DNA of 64,000 bases from Kitasatospora sp. NBC_01246 (GTDB taxonomy: Bacteria; Actinomycetota; Actinomycetes; Streptomycetales; Streptomycetaceae), in contig NZ_CP108484.1 of assembly GCF_036226505.1 (NCBI RefSeq), positions 8,465,501 through 8,529,500 on the forward strand, in the 5' to 3' direction. Each line of letters begins with the position of its first letter. Position 1 is the first letter of the stretch. Below, in pieces: positions 24,862-32,900 of this stretch. A program made the translations under genes and the position numbers. Under the pieces are notes generated by a model that made no database searches, was not told the origin of the DNA, and worked only from the letters and a program-made list of their open reading frames with translations.

Positions 24862-25446
24862 GTGAGCGCGGTGCTGCGCCTGTCCGGTCCCGGCCGACCG
24901 GGTCCAGACCTGAAGGAACTCGTCGGGAAGGTCGCCCTGGGCGATCAGGATGCCTTCAGCAGCCTCTACGACGCCGTGGCCGGGCCAGTGCTCGGGCTGG
25001 TGCGCCGGGTGGTGCGCGATCCGGCGCAGTCGGAGGAGGTCGCGCAGGAGGTGCTGCTGGAGGTGTGGCGCAAGGCCGCCCAGTACCGGCCCGATCGGGG
25101 CGAGGTGATGGCATGGGTCCTGACCATCGCGCACCGGCGCGCGGTGGACCGGGTGCGCGCCGCGCAGGCGACCGCCGACCGTGAGCACCGGATCGCCGCC
25201 GCCTCGCACACCCCGCCCTTCGACGAGGTCGCCGAGCAGGTCGAGGGCCGGCTGGAGCGGGAGCAGGTCCGGCGCTGCCTCAAGGGCCTCACCGAGCTGC
25301 AGCGCGAGGCGCTGACCCTGGCCTACTTCAGCGGTTTCACCTATCCGCAGGTGGCGGAATTGCTCGGGGCTCCGCTGGGAACCATCAAGACACGGATGCG
25401 CGACGGCCTGATCCGGCTCCGCGACTGCCTGGGGGTGACCGTATGA
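24862..25446 (+). CDS. sigK: ECF RNA polymerase sigma factor, SigK-like
   Basis: From the GTG at 24862 the protein has 194 residues, normal for an ECF sigma factor. The open frame extends further upstream but without sigma homology. Region 2 (about 25-95) contains LGDQDAFSSLYDAVAGPVLG, SEEVAQEVLLEVWRKAAQYR and MAWVLTIAHRRAVDRVRAAQ. Region 4 (about 135-190) contains LTELQREALTLAYFSGFTYP and LGAPLGTIKTRMRDGLIRLR. The FSGFTYPQVAELLG segment and the adjacent RskA-type anti-sigma factor place it in the SigK group (ECF19). It would be released when RskA is cleaved and would then activate the divergent oxidoreductase, fasciclin and possibly CHRD genes. Its stop overlaps the rskA start (ATGA). The ribosome binding site is weak, so the exact start is uncertain by a few codons. 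Confidence 0.9.
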   Translation: MSAVLRLSGPGRPGPDLKELVGKVALGDQDAFSSLYDAVAGPVLGLVRRVVRDPAQSEEVAQEVLLEVWRKAAQYRPDRGEVMAWVLTIAHRRAVDRVRAAQATADREHRIAAASHTPPFDEVAEQVEGRLEREQVRRCLKGLTELQREALTLAYFSGFTYPQVAELLGAPLGTIKTRMRDGLIRLRDCLGVTV

Positions 25447-26189
25447 GTACCGCAGACCTGCACACCCTCACCGGCGCGTACGCCGCGCACGCCCTCGACC
25501 TCGACGAACGCGAGGAGTTCGAACGCCACCTGGCCCATTGCCCGGCGTGCGCTCTGGAGGTCGCCGAGTTCTCGGCCACGCTCGCGCGTCTGGGCTCTGC
25601 CCAGGCCGTGTCGGTGCCGCGCGACTTCAAGCAGCGGGTCATGGCGTCCCTGGACACGACCCGTCAGGAACCTCCGCGATCGAGGCAGCAGCCCGTGGGC
25701 AGGCGCGGCGGACAGCGACGCCGGGCCGTCTACCGGCTCGCGCTGGCGGCGTGCCTGGCGGCGGCGCTCGGTGCGGGCGGAATCGCGGTGCAGCAGTACC
25801 ATCAGGCCGACCAGGCCCGGGCCCGGGCGGCGGTGCTCCAGCAGCAGCAGGACCGGATCGGCGGCCTGCTCACGGCACCGGACGCCCGCACCGCCAGCGG
25901 CCCGGTCACCGGCGGCAGCGGCGTGGCGACCGTGGTGTGGTCCAGGAACCAGGACACCGCCGGGCTGCTCGTCTCCGGGTTGCCCGAGCTCAAGACCGGC
26001 ACCACCTACGAGTTGTGGTTCAACGACGGCGGCACGATGCGCCCCGCCGGCCTGATGCAGTCCGCCAGTGGGGCAACGCTGTTGACCGGGCCCGTGAACG
26101 GCGCGACCGGCATCGGGGTGACCGTCGAGCCGGCCGGCGGCTCGGCGCAGCCCACAGGAGCGCCGGTGGTGCTGCTCCCGTTCGCCTGA
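25443..26189 (+). CDS. rskA: Anti-sigma-K factor RskA-like transmembrane protein
   Basis: This 248-residue protein is coupled to the sigma gene by an ATGA overlap. The cytoplasmic anti-sigma domain (residues 1-75) starts LHTLTGAYAAHALDLDEREE and carries the zinc-binding motif His29-x3-Cys33-x2-Cys36 (HLAHCPAC). One membrane helix lies at about 97-118 (LALAACLAAALGAGGIAV). The extracytoplasmic RskA domain (about 135-248) contains GLLVSGLPELKTGTTYELWF and GVTVEPAGGSAQPTGAPVVL. In the family, this protein holds SigK at the membrane and releases it after regulated proteolysis, linked to redox state in mycobacteria. A perfect terminator hairpin follows 10 bp after the stop, closing a two-gene operon. 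Confidence 0.93.
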   Translation: MSTADLHTLTGAYAAHALDLDEREEFERHLAHCPACALEVAEFSATLARLGSAQAVSVPRDFKQRVMASLDTTRQEPPRSRQQPVGRRGGQRRRAVYRLALAACLAAALGAGGIAVQQYHQADQARARAAVLQQQQDRIGGLLTAPDARTASGPVTGGSGVATVVWSRNQDTAGLLVSGLPELKTGTTYELWFNDGGTMRPAGLMQSASGATLLTGPVNGATGIGVTVEPAGGSAQPTGAPVVLLPFA

Positions 26190-26199
26190 CCCTTCACGG

Positions 26200-26232
26200 C
26201 CGGTTCCGCTGCCCGTCGGGCAGCGGAACCGG
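26200..26232 (+). terminator. Terminator of the sigK-rskA operon
   Basis: Perfect 15-bp arms CCGGTTCCGCTGCCC (26200-26214) and GGGCAGCGGAACCGG (26218-26232) with a GTC loop, directly after the rskA stop. Confidence 0.8.
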
Positions 26233-26730
26233 TGCATCTCTTGCCCTCGCCGCGAAACGGTGTGATCCGCCTGGTCAACGCCCAGACGGAAACGCTGTTC
26301 GGCTACCCGCGGGATGAACTCCTCGGCCGCCCCGTGGAGATCCTGGTGGCACAGCGGTTCCGAGAGCAGCACCCCGGCCACCGAGTGGGCTACTCCGTCA
26401 ACCAGCAGGTCCGTCCGATGGGCGCCAATCTGGAACTGTACGGACTGCGCCGCGACGGGGCCGAGTTCCCCGTCGAGATCAGTCTCAGTCCCTCGCAGAC
26501 GCCCGACGGACTCCTGATCTCCGCCGCGGTGCGCGATGTCTCCGAACGCAAAGCCGCCGAGGCCCGCTTCCGGGCCCTGCTGGAAGCCGCCCCGGACGCC
26601 ATCGTCATCGTGGACGACTGCGGGACCATCCAGCTCGTCAACGCCCAGACCGAAGCCCTGTTCGGCTACCGACGCGAAGAACTGCTCGGGCACCGGGTCG
26701 AAGTCCTCGTTCCGCAGCGTTCCACCATCA
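26233..26730 (+). pseudogene. Double PAS-domain sensor fragment
   Basis: The plus-strand frame begins directly after the terminator hairpin, without a proper start. It reads GVIRLVNAQTETLFGYPRDE, LLGRPVEILVAQRFREQHPG and DGAEFPVEISLSPSQTPDGL, one PAS domain missing its first strand. A second PAS domain starts at FRALLEAAPDAIVIVDDCGT and repeats VNAQTEALFGYRREELLGHR, but stops at VLVPQR near 26720. The two domains are close duplicates. The output domain (usually a SpoIIE phosphatase or histidine kinase in this architecture) is missing. Both ends are truncated, so it is a remnant. The remaining frame to 26891 is low-complexity. Confidence 0.65.
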
Positions 26731-26976
26731 CCACCCCTCCCGACGATGACGTCGGTGGCCCACACCACAGGGAACATGCCCGTCCCGTCGCCCCCGGTGA
26801 CCGCTACCCACTTCAAGGCCCCGAGGGGATCCTCGCGCTGAACAGGACCCGGACCCGCGGGCGCGGAGCGGATGCGGGCGCTGCGAGATGAACTCGACGG
26901 ATCGTGGATGACGACGTGTGCGGGGTGCTCGGCGCGGGCAGGCGGCGGTTCACACACCGACACCGAGGAGGCAGTT

Positions 26977-27336
26977 GTGAGCGGCATGTGGGACTACCAG
27001 AAGGCGACCGGTTACACCCCGGGCACCGACCTGACCGGTTTCCGGGTGGAAGCCGCGGACGGCCACATCGGCAAGATCGACAAGCACACGGAGGACGTCG
27101 ACTCGGCGCACGTCGTCGTCGACACCGGCCCGTGGATCTTCGGCAAGCACGTCCTGCTGCCCGCGGGCACCGTCGTGCGGGTGGACTCCGACGAGAAGAC
27201 GGTGTGGATCAACCGCACCAAGGACGAGATCAAGAACGCGCCGGAGTTCGACCCCGACAAGCACAGCGACGACGCCGGCTACCACACACAGGTCGGCGGC
27301 TACTACGGCGACCCCACGGCGGACCCCCGCCTCTGA
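26977..27336 (+). CDS. PRC-barrel domain protein
   Basis: The GTG at 26977 with GGAGG seven bases upstream starts a 119-residue protein. Residues 12-85 form a PRC-barrel: GTDLTGFRVEAADGHIGKID and HVVVDTGPWIFGKHVLLPAG, then VDSDEKTVWINRTKDEIKNA. The C-terminal 35 residues are acidic and Gly/Tyr-rich (YHTQVGGYYGDP). Small PRC-barrel proteins of this kind are common in Streptomyces and are linked to stress; their binding partner is unknown. The gene is monocistronic and is followed by a strong hairpin at 27354-27384. Confidence 0.85.
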   Translation: MSGMWDYQKATGYTPGTDLTGFRVEAADGHIGKIDKHTEDVDSAHVVVDTGPWIFGKHVLLPAGTVVRVDSDEKTVWINRTKDEIKNAPEFDPDKHSDDAGYHTQVGGYYGDPTADPRL

Positions 27337-27353
27337 GAACCGCACCGGCATCC

Positions 27354-27384
27354 GGCCCGGACCCCCGCCCCGGGGGTCCGGGCC
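27354..27384 (+). terminator. Terminator of the PRC-barrel gene
   Basis: Perfect 13-bp arms GGCCCGGACCCCC (27354-27366) and GGGGGTCCGGGCC (27372-27384) with a 5-base loop, 17 bp after the stop codon. Confidence 0.75.
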
Positions 27385-27687
27385 GCCGCTGTCCACGGTG
27401 CGGGTCCGTCTCGGCCCCCCGGCAAGTACAGGCGGGAGTACGAACGGGGCGGTGACCGTGCCCCTCCCGGTGGTTCGACGGACGATGCCGGCACACACCG
27501 TGCCGGCCGTCGCCGAACTCGTCGCCGCCGAGCGCGCCGGCGGGCACCTGGCCGCACGCTGATCCGGCGAGATCCGAAAGAGAAGGCCCAGAGGGCCACC
27601 CGGGAACGGCCGAGGGCCGCATCCGCCGATCGGAGGGTGTGGCCCGCGGAATCGCTCGGGCGAGCCGGGAGCGGCCCGCGGAGGTGC

Positions 27688-27960
27688 TCAGGCGACGTCG
27701 ATGTAGAACTTCTCGTCACCGCCGCCGTTGGCGTTGAACTGGCAGTTCACCGTGCCGCCGGGGCCGGTCGCGGCGGTCACGCCGCTGCCGACCACCAGGC
27801 GTTCGGTGCGCCGAATTCCGGAATCGGAATGTCGATCGACGCCGACCCGGACAGCATGGTGAATCGCCGAACGGGACGGCTTTCCCGCTGCCGACGATGA
27901 ATGTGCCGCCCCCGATTAAGCTTCCTGCTGACGCAGGCCCCGCACTGACTGTAATCGGGC
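27688..27960 (-). pseudogene. Remnant of a small hypothetical protein
   Basis: The minus strand ends with VNCQFNANGGGDEKFYIDVA and a stop at 27688-27690. The preceding protein-like stretch GSASIDIPIPEFGAP lies in another frame, so at least one frameshift separates them. The composition suggests a secreted beta-rich protein. The rest of 27385-28251 contains no gene I can support. Confidence 0.35.
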
Positions 27961-28251
27961 CGGTGCGGCTGTCCAGAGTCCCATTTCCGCTTAGCCGGAC
28001 GGATCATGGGATGTGCCCGCGAAATGCCCGCTGACCTGGGAACGGCGGTTTGTCGGGGACGGATATCCCGTGCGGATCGACGGGGCGGCGGATCAGAACC
28101 ACCCCGGCGGGGTGTTGGCGGCCGTCCGGTCCAGCGTGTCGAGATCCGAAAGGAACGGCCTGGCCCCGGATGGTGCCCGTGCGCGGCGCGTTCAGGGCAC
28201 GAGGTTCATGGAACCGATTCGCCGGCACCATCACCACGGACGTCATCACCG

Positions 28252-29265
28252 TCAGGTGAGGCGGTTGACCAGGGCGGTGAAGAGCGCGGGGGCGCGGGTG
28301 GCCAGGGGGACGATCCGTGGGCCCAGGAGCGGGTTGACGCGGGCTCGTACCAGTGCTCCGGTGAGCAGGCGGTGGTCGCGGGTGGCGCGGCGCCAGGCCC
28401 GCTCGTAGTCCAGCGGCCGGCCGGCGCGTACGCAGCGCACCAGGTGGGCCGCGCCGGTGAGGGCGAGCGAGATGCCCTCGCCGGTGAGCGCGTCGATGTA
28501 GCCGGCGGCGTCCCCGACCAGCAGGACGCGTCCCGCCACCCTGGCCCGTACCCGCCGGCGCATCGGTCCGGCGCCGCGTACGGCCGAGCCACTGTGGGCG
28601 GTGAGGCGGTGAAGGAGTGCGGGGAACGCGGGCAGCAGTGCGTCGAACGGCAGTCGCTCGCCGGTCAGGACGGCGACGCCGATCCGGTCCGGGCCGAGCG
28701 GGGTGACGTAGGCCTCGCCGAGTGCGGACCAGTGGACCTCCACGCAGTCGGTCCAGGGCGCCACCGCGAAGTGCCGTCGCAGTCCGTAGCGCGCGGGTCG
28801 CGGGTCGGGGCGTTCCAGGCCCAACTGCCGGCGCAGGGGCGAGTGCAGGCCGTCCGCGGCGGCCAGGTAGCGGGCGGTGAGTCCGGCGGCGGTGATGCTG
28901 TCGCGGTCCTGGTGGACGGAGGTGACCTTCCCCGCCAGCACCGGCACGCCGAGTTCGGCCGCCCGGCGGGACAGTGCGGCGTGCAGGACGGTGCGCCGCA
29001 CGCCCATCCCCGCCTCGTGGCGGAACCTGCCCTCGGCGCGGTGGCGGTCGTCCAGGTAGCGGATGCCGCGGATCGGGTGGCCGACCACCGGCACGTCCAG
29101 GGCGGCCAGGGCGCGGACGGCCCCGGGCATCAGTCCCTCGCCGCACGCCTTGTCGATCGGGGCGGGACGTGGTTCGAGGACCACCGTGTCGAGCCCGGCC
29201 AGGGCGGCGTGGATCGCGGTGGCGAGGCCGGCGGGGCCGCCGCCGGCGACGAGGAGGTCGATCAC
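28252..29265 (-). CDS. FAD-dependent oxidoreductase (SrsC-like hydroxylase / geranylgeranyl-reductase family)
   Basis: The GTG at 29263-29265 gives 337 residues and overlaps the end of the methyltransferase gene by four bases. The Rossmann FAD motif is at the very N-terminus (LLVAGGGPAGLATAIHAALA, then a final acidic residue in VVLEPRP). Conserved ADGLHSPLRRQLGL (the DG motif) and VLLVGDAAGYIDALTGEGIS (the GD motif binding the FAD ribityl chain) follow. The pattern CGEGLMPGAVRAL is shared by geranylgeranyl-reductase-like and phenolic-lipid-hydroxylating flavoproteins. As third gene of a type III PKS operon in the same order as S. griseus srsA-srsB-srsC, it probably oxidises the methylated phenolic product, for example to a quinone. 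It could alternatively reduce a prenyl chain, since a UbiA prenyltransferase gene is nearby. Confidence 0.85.
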   Translation of the reverse strand: MIDLLVAGGGPAGLATAIHAALAGLDTVVLEPRPAPIDKACGEGLMPGAVRALAALDVPVVGHPIRGIRYLDDRHRAEGRFRHEAGMGVRRTVLHAALSRRAAELGVPVLAGKVTSVHQDRDSITAAGLTARYLAAADGLHSPLRRQLGLERPDPRPARYGLRRHFAVAPWTDCVEVHWSALGEAYVTPLGPDRIGVAVLTGERLPFDALLPAFPALLHRLTAHSGSAVRGAGPMRRRVRARVAGRVLLVGDAAGYIDALTGEGISLALTGAAHLVRCVRAGRPLDYERAWRRATRDHRLLTGALVRARVNPLLGPRIVPLATRAPALFTALVNRLT

Positions 29266-29783
29266 GTCGACGCCGTGGCGCAGTCGGCCAGGGCGGCGTT
29301 CTCGCAGCGCAGCCGGGTGGCGAGCAGGGGGAGATTGAGCAGGGTGAAGGCGGTCGCGGTGAGCCAGGCGCCGTGGACGAGGGGCAGGGCGGCGCCCTCG
29401 GCGACGACGGCGAGGTAGTTCGGGTGGCTGAACAGCCGGTAGGGGCCGGTGCTGACCAGCGGCAGGTGGGGCACCACGATGACCCGGGTGTTCCAGCGCG
29501 GCCCCAGGGAGTGGATGCACCACCAGCGCAGGGCCTGGGCGGCGAGTACGAGGATCAGCATGGGCAGGCCCAGGGCCGGCAGGAAGGGACGGTGCGCGAG
29601 GTGGACCTCGGCCAGACAGCCGGCCAGCAGTGCGGTGTGGAGCAGGACCATGACGGGGTAGTGGCCGGAGCCGTGTTCGACACCGCCGCGTGCCCGGCTC
29701 CAGGCGGCGTTGCGGCGCGCGACGGCGAGTTCGGCCAGGCGCTCGACGGCGACCAGGAGGACCAGCAGCGTGTACAGGGGCAT
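29262..29783 (-). CDS. Isoprenylcysteine carboxyl methyltransferase-family protein (SrsB-like)
   Basis: This 173-residue membrane protein has four hydrophobic segments (LYTLLVLLVAVERLAELAVA, MVLLHTALLAGCLAEV, LPMLILVLAAQALRWW and a C-terminal TATAFTLLNLPLL). The ICMT signature lies at RWNTRVIVVPHLPLVSTGPY, then RLFSHPNYLAVVAEG, in which HPNY and the following Glu form the S-adenosylmethionine site. In type III PKS operons such as srsABC this protein O-methylates the phenolic lipid and does not act on prenylcysteine. Its start is 6 bp after the PKS stop, and its end overlaps the flavoprotein start, so the three genes form a tight operon. Confidence 0.88.
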   Translation of the reverse strand: MPLYTLLVLLVAVERLAELAVARRNAAWSRARGGVEHGSGHYPVMVLLHTALLAGCLAEVHLAHRPFLPALGLPMLILVLAAQALRWWCIHSLGPRWNTRVIVVPHLPLVSTGPYRLFSHPNYLAVVAEGAALPLVHGAWLTATAFTLLNLPLLATRLRCENAALADCATAST

Positions 29784-29789
29784 CCGGGC

Positions 29790-30857
29790 CTACCAGCGCA
29801 GGAGGACGAGTTCGGAGCAGAAGCCCGGTCCCATGGCGAGGAGCAGACCGGGGCCGCCGGGGGGTGGTGGCGGGTCGTGGGCGAGGGTGTCGCGCAGGAT
29901 GTGCAGGACGGAGGCGGAGGAGAGGTTGCCGACCTCGGCCAGTGAACGCCGCGTCAGTTCCAGCGCGCGGGCGTCGAGCCCGAGGCTCTCCTGCAAGGCG
30001 TCCAGGACCTTGGGTCCGCCCGGGTGGGCGACCCAGCCGGTGACGTCCGGCGGCTTCAGGTCGTGTTCGGCGAGGAAGGACCGGACGTCCTCGCCGACGT
30101 GCAGGCGCACCAGTTCGGGCAGTTCGGCGCCGAGGACGATGGTGAAGCCGCTGTCTCCGATGTCCCAGCCCAGCGCGCGCTCGGTGCCCGGGTACAGGCG
30201 GCTGCGGGTCGCCGCCACCCGCGGCCCCGCGAAGTCCCCGGACCGCGGGTGGTGGCGTCCGACGGCCACCAGGGCGGCGGCGCCGTCACCGAACAGGGCA
30301 CCGGCCACCATGTTCGGCACGGAGGTGTCGGCGCGCTGCAAGGTGAGGGAGCACAGCTCGACCGAGAGCAGGACCGCGACGTGCCCGGGATGGCCCTGGA
30401 GGTAGTCGTGCAACCGGGCCAGGCCCGCGGCGCCGCCCACGCAGCCCAGGCCGAAGATCGGCACCCGCTTCACGTCCGGCCGCAGGCCCACCCGCCCGGC
30501 CAGCCGGGCCTCCAACGAGGGCGCGGCGATACCCGTCACCGAGGTGGAGACCACCAGGTCCACCTCCTCGGGCGCCAGACCGGCCGCCGCCAGGGCGCCG
30601 CTCAGGGCTTCCTCCGCCAGCCGCAGCCCCACGTCGATGAACAGGTCGTTGGCCCGACCGAACCCGCCCGACTCGCGGTAGCGCTCCAGCGGCAGAGCCA
30701 GGTGGCGGGTGCTGACCGCGGCGGTGGCGTGCAGCCGTTGGAGGACGCCGCGCTGGGCGTCGGACGCCGCGCACATCGCCGTCAGGGCCTCGGTGATCTC
30801 ACCCTGCTCGTACCGGTGCGGCGCGAGCACGCCGTGGACAGCCGCGATTGTGGTCAC
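29790..30857 (-). CDS. Type III polyketide synthase (alkylresorcinol/alkylpyrone synthase-like)
   Basis: The 355-residue protein has the full chalcone-synthase fold. The catalytic triad is visible: Cys139 in IFGLGCVGGAAG, His278 in WVAHPGGPK and Asn311 in EVGNLSSAS. The C-terminal GPGFCSELVLLRW is the usual GFGPG-type loop variant (MGPGFCSE). Type III synthases condense an acyl starter with malonyl-CoA and cyclise the chain. The operon with an ICMT-like methyltransferase and a flavoprotein matches the S. griseus srs phenolic-lipid pathway. The divergent UbiA prenyltransferase may attach a prenyl group, giving a prenylated phenol or quinone. Starter and chain length cannot be read from the sequence. 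The start (ATG 30857) is about 80 bp from the UbiA start. Confidence 0.92.
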   Translation of the reverse strand: MTTIAAVHGVLAPHRYEQGEITEALTAMCAASDAQRGVLQRLHATAAVSTRHLALPLERYRESGGFGRANDLFIDVGLRLAEEALSGALAAAGLAPEEVDLVVSTSVTGIAAPSLEARLAGRVGLRPDVKRVPIFGLGCVGGAAGLARLHDYLQGHPGHVAVLLSVELCSLTLQRADTSVPNMVAGALFGDGAAALVAVGRHHPRSGDFAGPRVAATRSRLYPGTERALGWDIGDSGFTIVLGAELPELVRLHVGEDVRSFLAEHDLKPPDVTGWVAHPGGPKVLDALQESLGLDARALELTRRSLAEVGNLSSASVLHILRDTLAHDPPPPPGGPGLLLAMGPGFCSELVLLRW

Positions 30858-30859
30858 CG

Positions 30860-30936
30860 GCTCACCCTAGACGTGATCTGATACTTCATCATGAAATGAC
30901 CGCCAGTCGGCGATTTGCCCGATCTAGCATGAGGAC
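30860..30936. promoter_or_regulatory. Divergent promoter region with small palindrome (type III PKS / UbiA)
   Basis: The 79-bp space between the divergent starts is AT-rich for this genome and contains TTCAT-C-ATGAA (30885-30895), a short perfect palindrome. It may be an operator coordinating the PKS operon and the prenyltransferase. No confident -35/-10 pairs were assigned. Confidence 0.35.
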
Positions 30937-31821
30937 GTGCACACCACCGGAGTCCGGCCCGCGACAACCCCGACCGTTCAACCGCAGTCCAGGAGGGGCG
31001 CAGCGGCACGGGGGCTGCTGGCCGCCTCCCACGCCGCGCCCGCGCTCGCCGTCACCGCCGTCGTCACCGCTCTCGCCGTGGCCTGGGGGCGGGGCACGGC
31101 GGGAAGCGCGCTGGTGGCCTCGGCGGTCCTGACCGGGCAGCTGTCGGTGGGCTGGTGCAACGACCGGATCGATCTTCACCGCGATCTCGCCACCGGCCGC
31201 ACCGACAAGCCGCTGGTGGCCGGCGTCGTTCGCCCGCGGAGCGTGGCCGCCGCCGCCGGGGGCGCACTCGCGCTGTGCGTCCCGCTCTCGCTGGCGGGCG
31301 GACTGGCGGCGGGCGCCGCCCACCTCGTCGGGGTCGCGGCGGCCTGGTCCTACAACCTGGGCGTCAAGCGCACGGCGCTGTCCTGGCTGCCCTACGCCGG
31401 GGCCTTCGCGCTCCTGCCCGCCTTCGTCACCCTCGCGCTGCCCGGCCACCCGTGGCCCCCGGCGTGGGTGACGGCGGCCGGCGCCCTGCTCGGTACGGGT
31501 GCTCACCTCACCAACGCGCTTCCCGACATCCCCGGCGACCTGGCCACCGGGGTGCGTGGTCTGCCCCACCGCCTCGGCCCGCACCTCACCCGCGCCCTGG
31601 CCGCGACCCTGCTGCTGGCCGGGGCGGCCGCCCTCGTCCTGGGACCGCCCGGGCCCCTCACCACCACCGACCGGGCCTGCCTCGCCGCCACCGGCACGCT
31701 CGCACTCACGGTCGCCCTCCCCACCCGCGACCCGCGCAGCCGCCTGCCCTTCCTCGCCAGCCTCGCGCTGGCCGCCCTGGACATCGCCCTGCTCCTGCTG
31801 CGCGGCACCGCTCTCACCTGA
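30937..31821 (+). CDS. UbiA-family membrane prenyltransferase
   Basis: From the GTG at 30937 the protein has 294 residues with about eight to nine hydrophobic helices. The first Asp-rich motif is NDRIDLHRD (the NDxxDxxxD of UbiA enzymes, residues about 74-82) and the second is ALPDIPGDLATGVRGLP (DxxxD), both needed for magnesium-diphosphate binding. SYNLGVKRTALSWLPY sits between them as in other SCO7668-like actinomycete UbiA proteins. The enzyme would transfer a prenyl chain to an aromatic acceptor. The divergent type III PKS operon could supply that acceptor. Short GAGG site directly before the GTG; the start could be slightly different. Confidence 0.88.
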   Translation: MHTTGVRPATTPTVQPQSRRGAAARGLLAASHAAPALAVTAVVTALAVAWGRGTAGSALVASAVLTGQLSVGWCNDRIDLHRDLATGRTDKPLVAGVVRPRSVAAAAGGALALCVPLSLAGGLAAGAAHLVGVAAAWSYNLGVKRTALSWLPYAGAFALLPAFVTLALPGHPWPPAWVTAAGALLGTGAHLTNALPDIPGDLATGVRGLPHRLGPHLTRALAATLLLAGAAALVLGPPGPLTTTDRACLAATGTLALTVALPTRDPRSRLPFLASLALAALDIALLLLRGTALT

Positions 31822-32337
31822 CAGCGGCACGCGCGGCCTCGTCACACCGCACCGCCTCGCTCACCGTCCGATCCGCCGGGAGTATCGCGGCGCCGGGGCG
31901 GTGACCGGTGCGCGGGCCGGGAAGGACGGATTGGGCCATTCGGGCCGTGTCGGGGCCCTGGGCCGTCGCGCAGGTCGCCACAGGTAGCCGGGAGCGGGAC
32001 GGGCGAGCGGGCCGGGTCCGCGAGTTGCCGCCGCCCACGGCCGCCTTCACGAGCACAGGACACCGGCGCGGGTGGACCCGCTCTCCGCGATCGTCCGAGG
32101 AGGCCCCGCCGCCACGTCACCGCCGACTCCGCGCTCCGGCGGACGGTCCGCAGTAGTCGCCTGCCGTCGTCGCCATCGATCTCACGGACCCGCGCGCGTT
32201 CGGCGGCGTGATCATTCTGACGGCCCCGTGCCGCTCAGCGGCTCCCAGGAGTCACCGGGTCCTGGCCACCTGAGCAGGGCCTACGGGGGCTGGATGGTGC
32301 GGCCCGGCGCATCGTCGGCGGGTGATCGGCACTCATT
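31822..32337. other. Long non-coding stretch
   Basis: About 515 bases between the UbiA gene and the small membrane protein. Frames here are Arg/Pro/Ser-rich with no ribosome binding site and no recognisable domain. I see no regulatory element worth naming. Confidence 0.5.
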
Positions 32338-32511
32338 TCACAGCGCCTGGCCTGCACGGCGGAGATGCTGAGTATGGCGCCGGGTGAGCCGACGTCGGGC
32401 GGTGGCCGCTTGCGACAGACCGCTCCTGCCGCGCGCGGGCCGCAATCCGGCGATGACGAAGATCGCGGCGAGAAGCAGAGGCGCTGACAGAAGGACGAGG
32501 ACGGGCATCAT
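32338..32511 (-). CDS. Small single-helix membrane protein (57 residues)
   Basis: An ATG-ATG pair at 32506-32511, preceded by a strong GAGGAG site, starts a 57-residue protein. The first 25 residues are one hydrophobic helix (MMPVLVLLSAPLLLAAIFVI), followed by a basic, Arg-rich tail (ARRRLTRRHTQHLRRAG). It is probably anchored with the tail in the cytoplasm. Nothing is known of its role. The gene is monocistronic. Confidence 0.5.
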   Translation of the reverse strand: MMPVLVLLSAPLLLAAIFVIAGLRPARGRSGLSQAATARRRLTRRHTQHLRRAGQAL

Positions 32512-32900
32512 CGGACTCCTCACACAAGTGGTCGAGCACGTATCCGGGTCTGTGCACGAGAGTGGTGTGGAGATCACTTGCCCGCTGAGAGGTCGCCCAA
32601 TCCCGGTCGTGAGACGCGGCGTTCGGCGCGCCGTGGCCGGCTCCCGGGGCAGACGGACCCCGCGCACGCACCCGCACGCACAACCGGGCCGGCCGCGACT
32701 CGGCACGACGAGGCCGGTGGGCCGCTCCCACAGACGTCCGCTCGCTCCGCGCGGCAGTACGAAGGCCGGGGAAGTAGGTGACCTTCGCACCACTGCGGCC
32801 GGACGCGCGGGGCGCGTCCCGGGGCCGGTCGGAACGAATCCGACCGGCCCCGGAAGGTCCACTACCCCAGCGGCGTTCGCCACCCGGCAGGTGCGCGGGG
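32512..32900. other. Intergenic stretch ending in a terminator
   Basis: About 390 bases between the small membrane protein gene and the winged-helix protein gene, both on the minus strand. Apart from the hairpin at 32819-32853 and the ribosome binding site of the small gene, nothing is evident. Confidence 0.45.
32819..32853 (-). terminator. Terminator of the winged-helix protein gene
   Basis: Perfect 15-bp arms CCGGGGCCGGTCGGA (32819-32833) and TCCGACCGGCCCCGG (32839-32853) with an ACGAA loop, 48 bp past the stop of the minus-strand gene. Confidence 0.7.
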
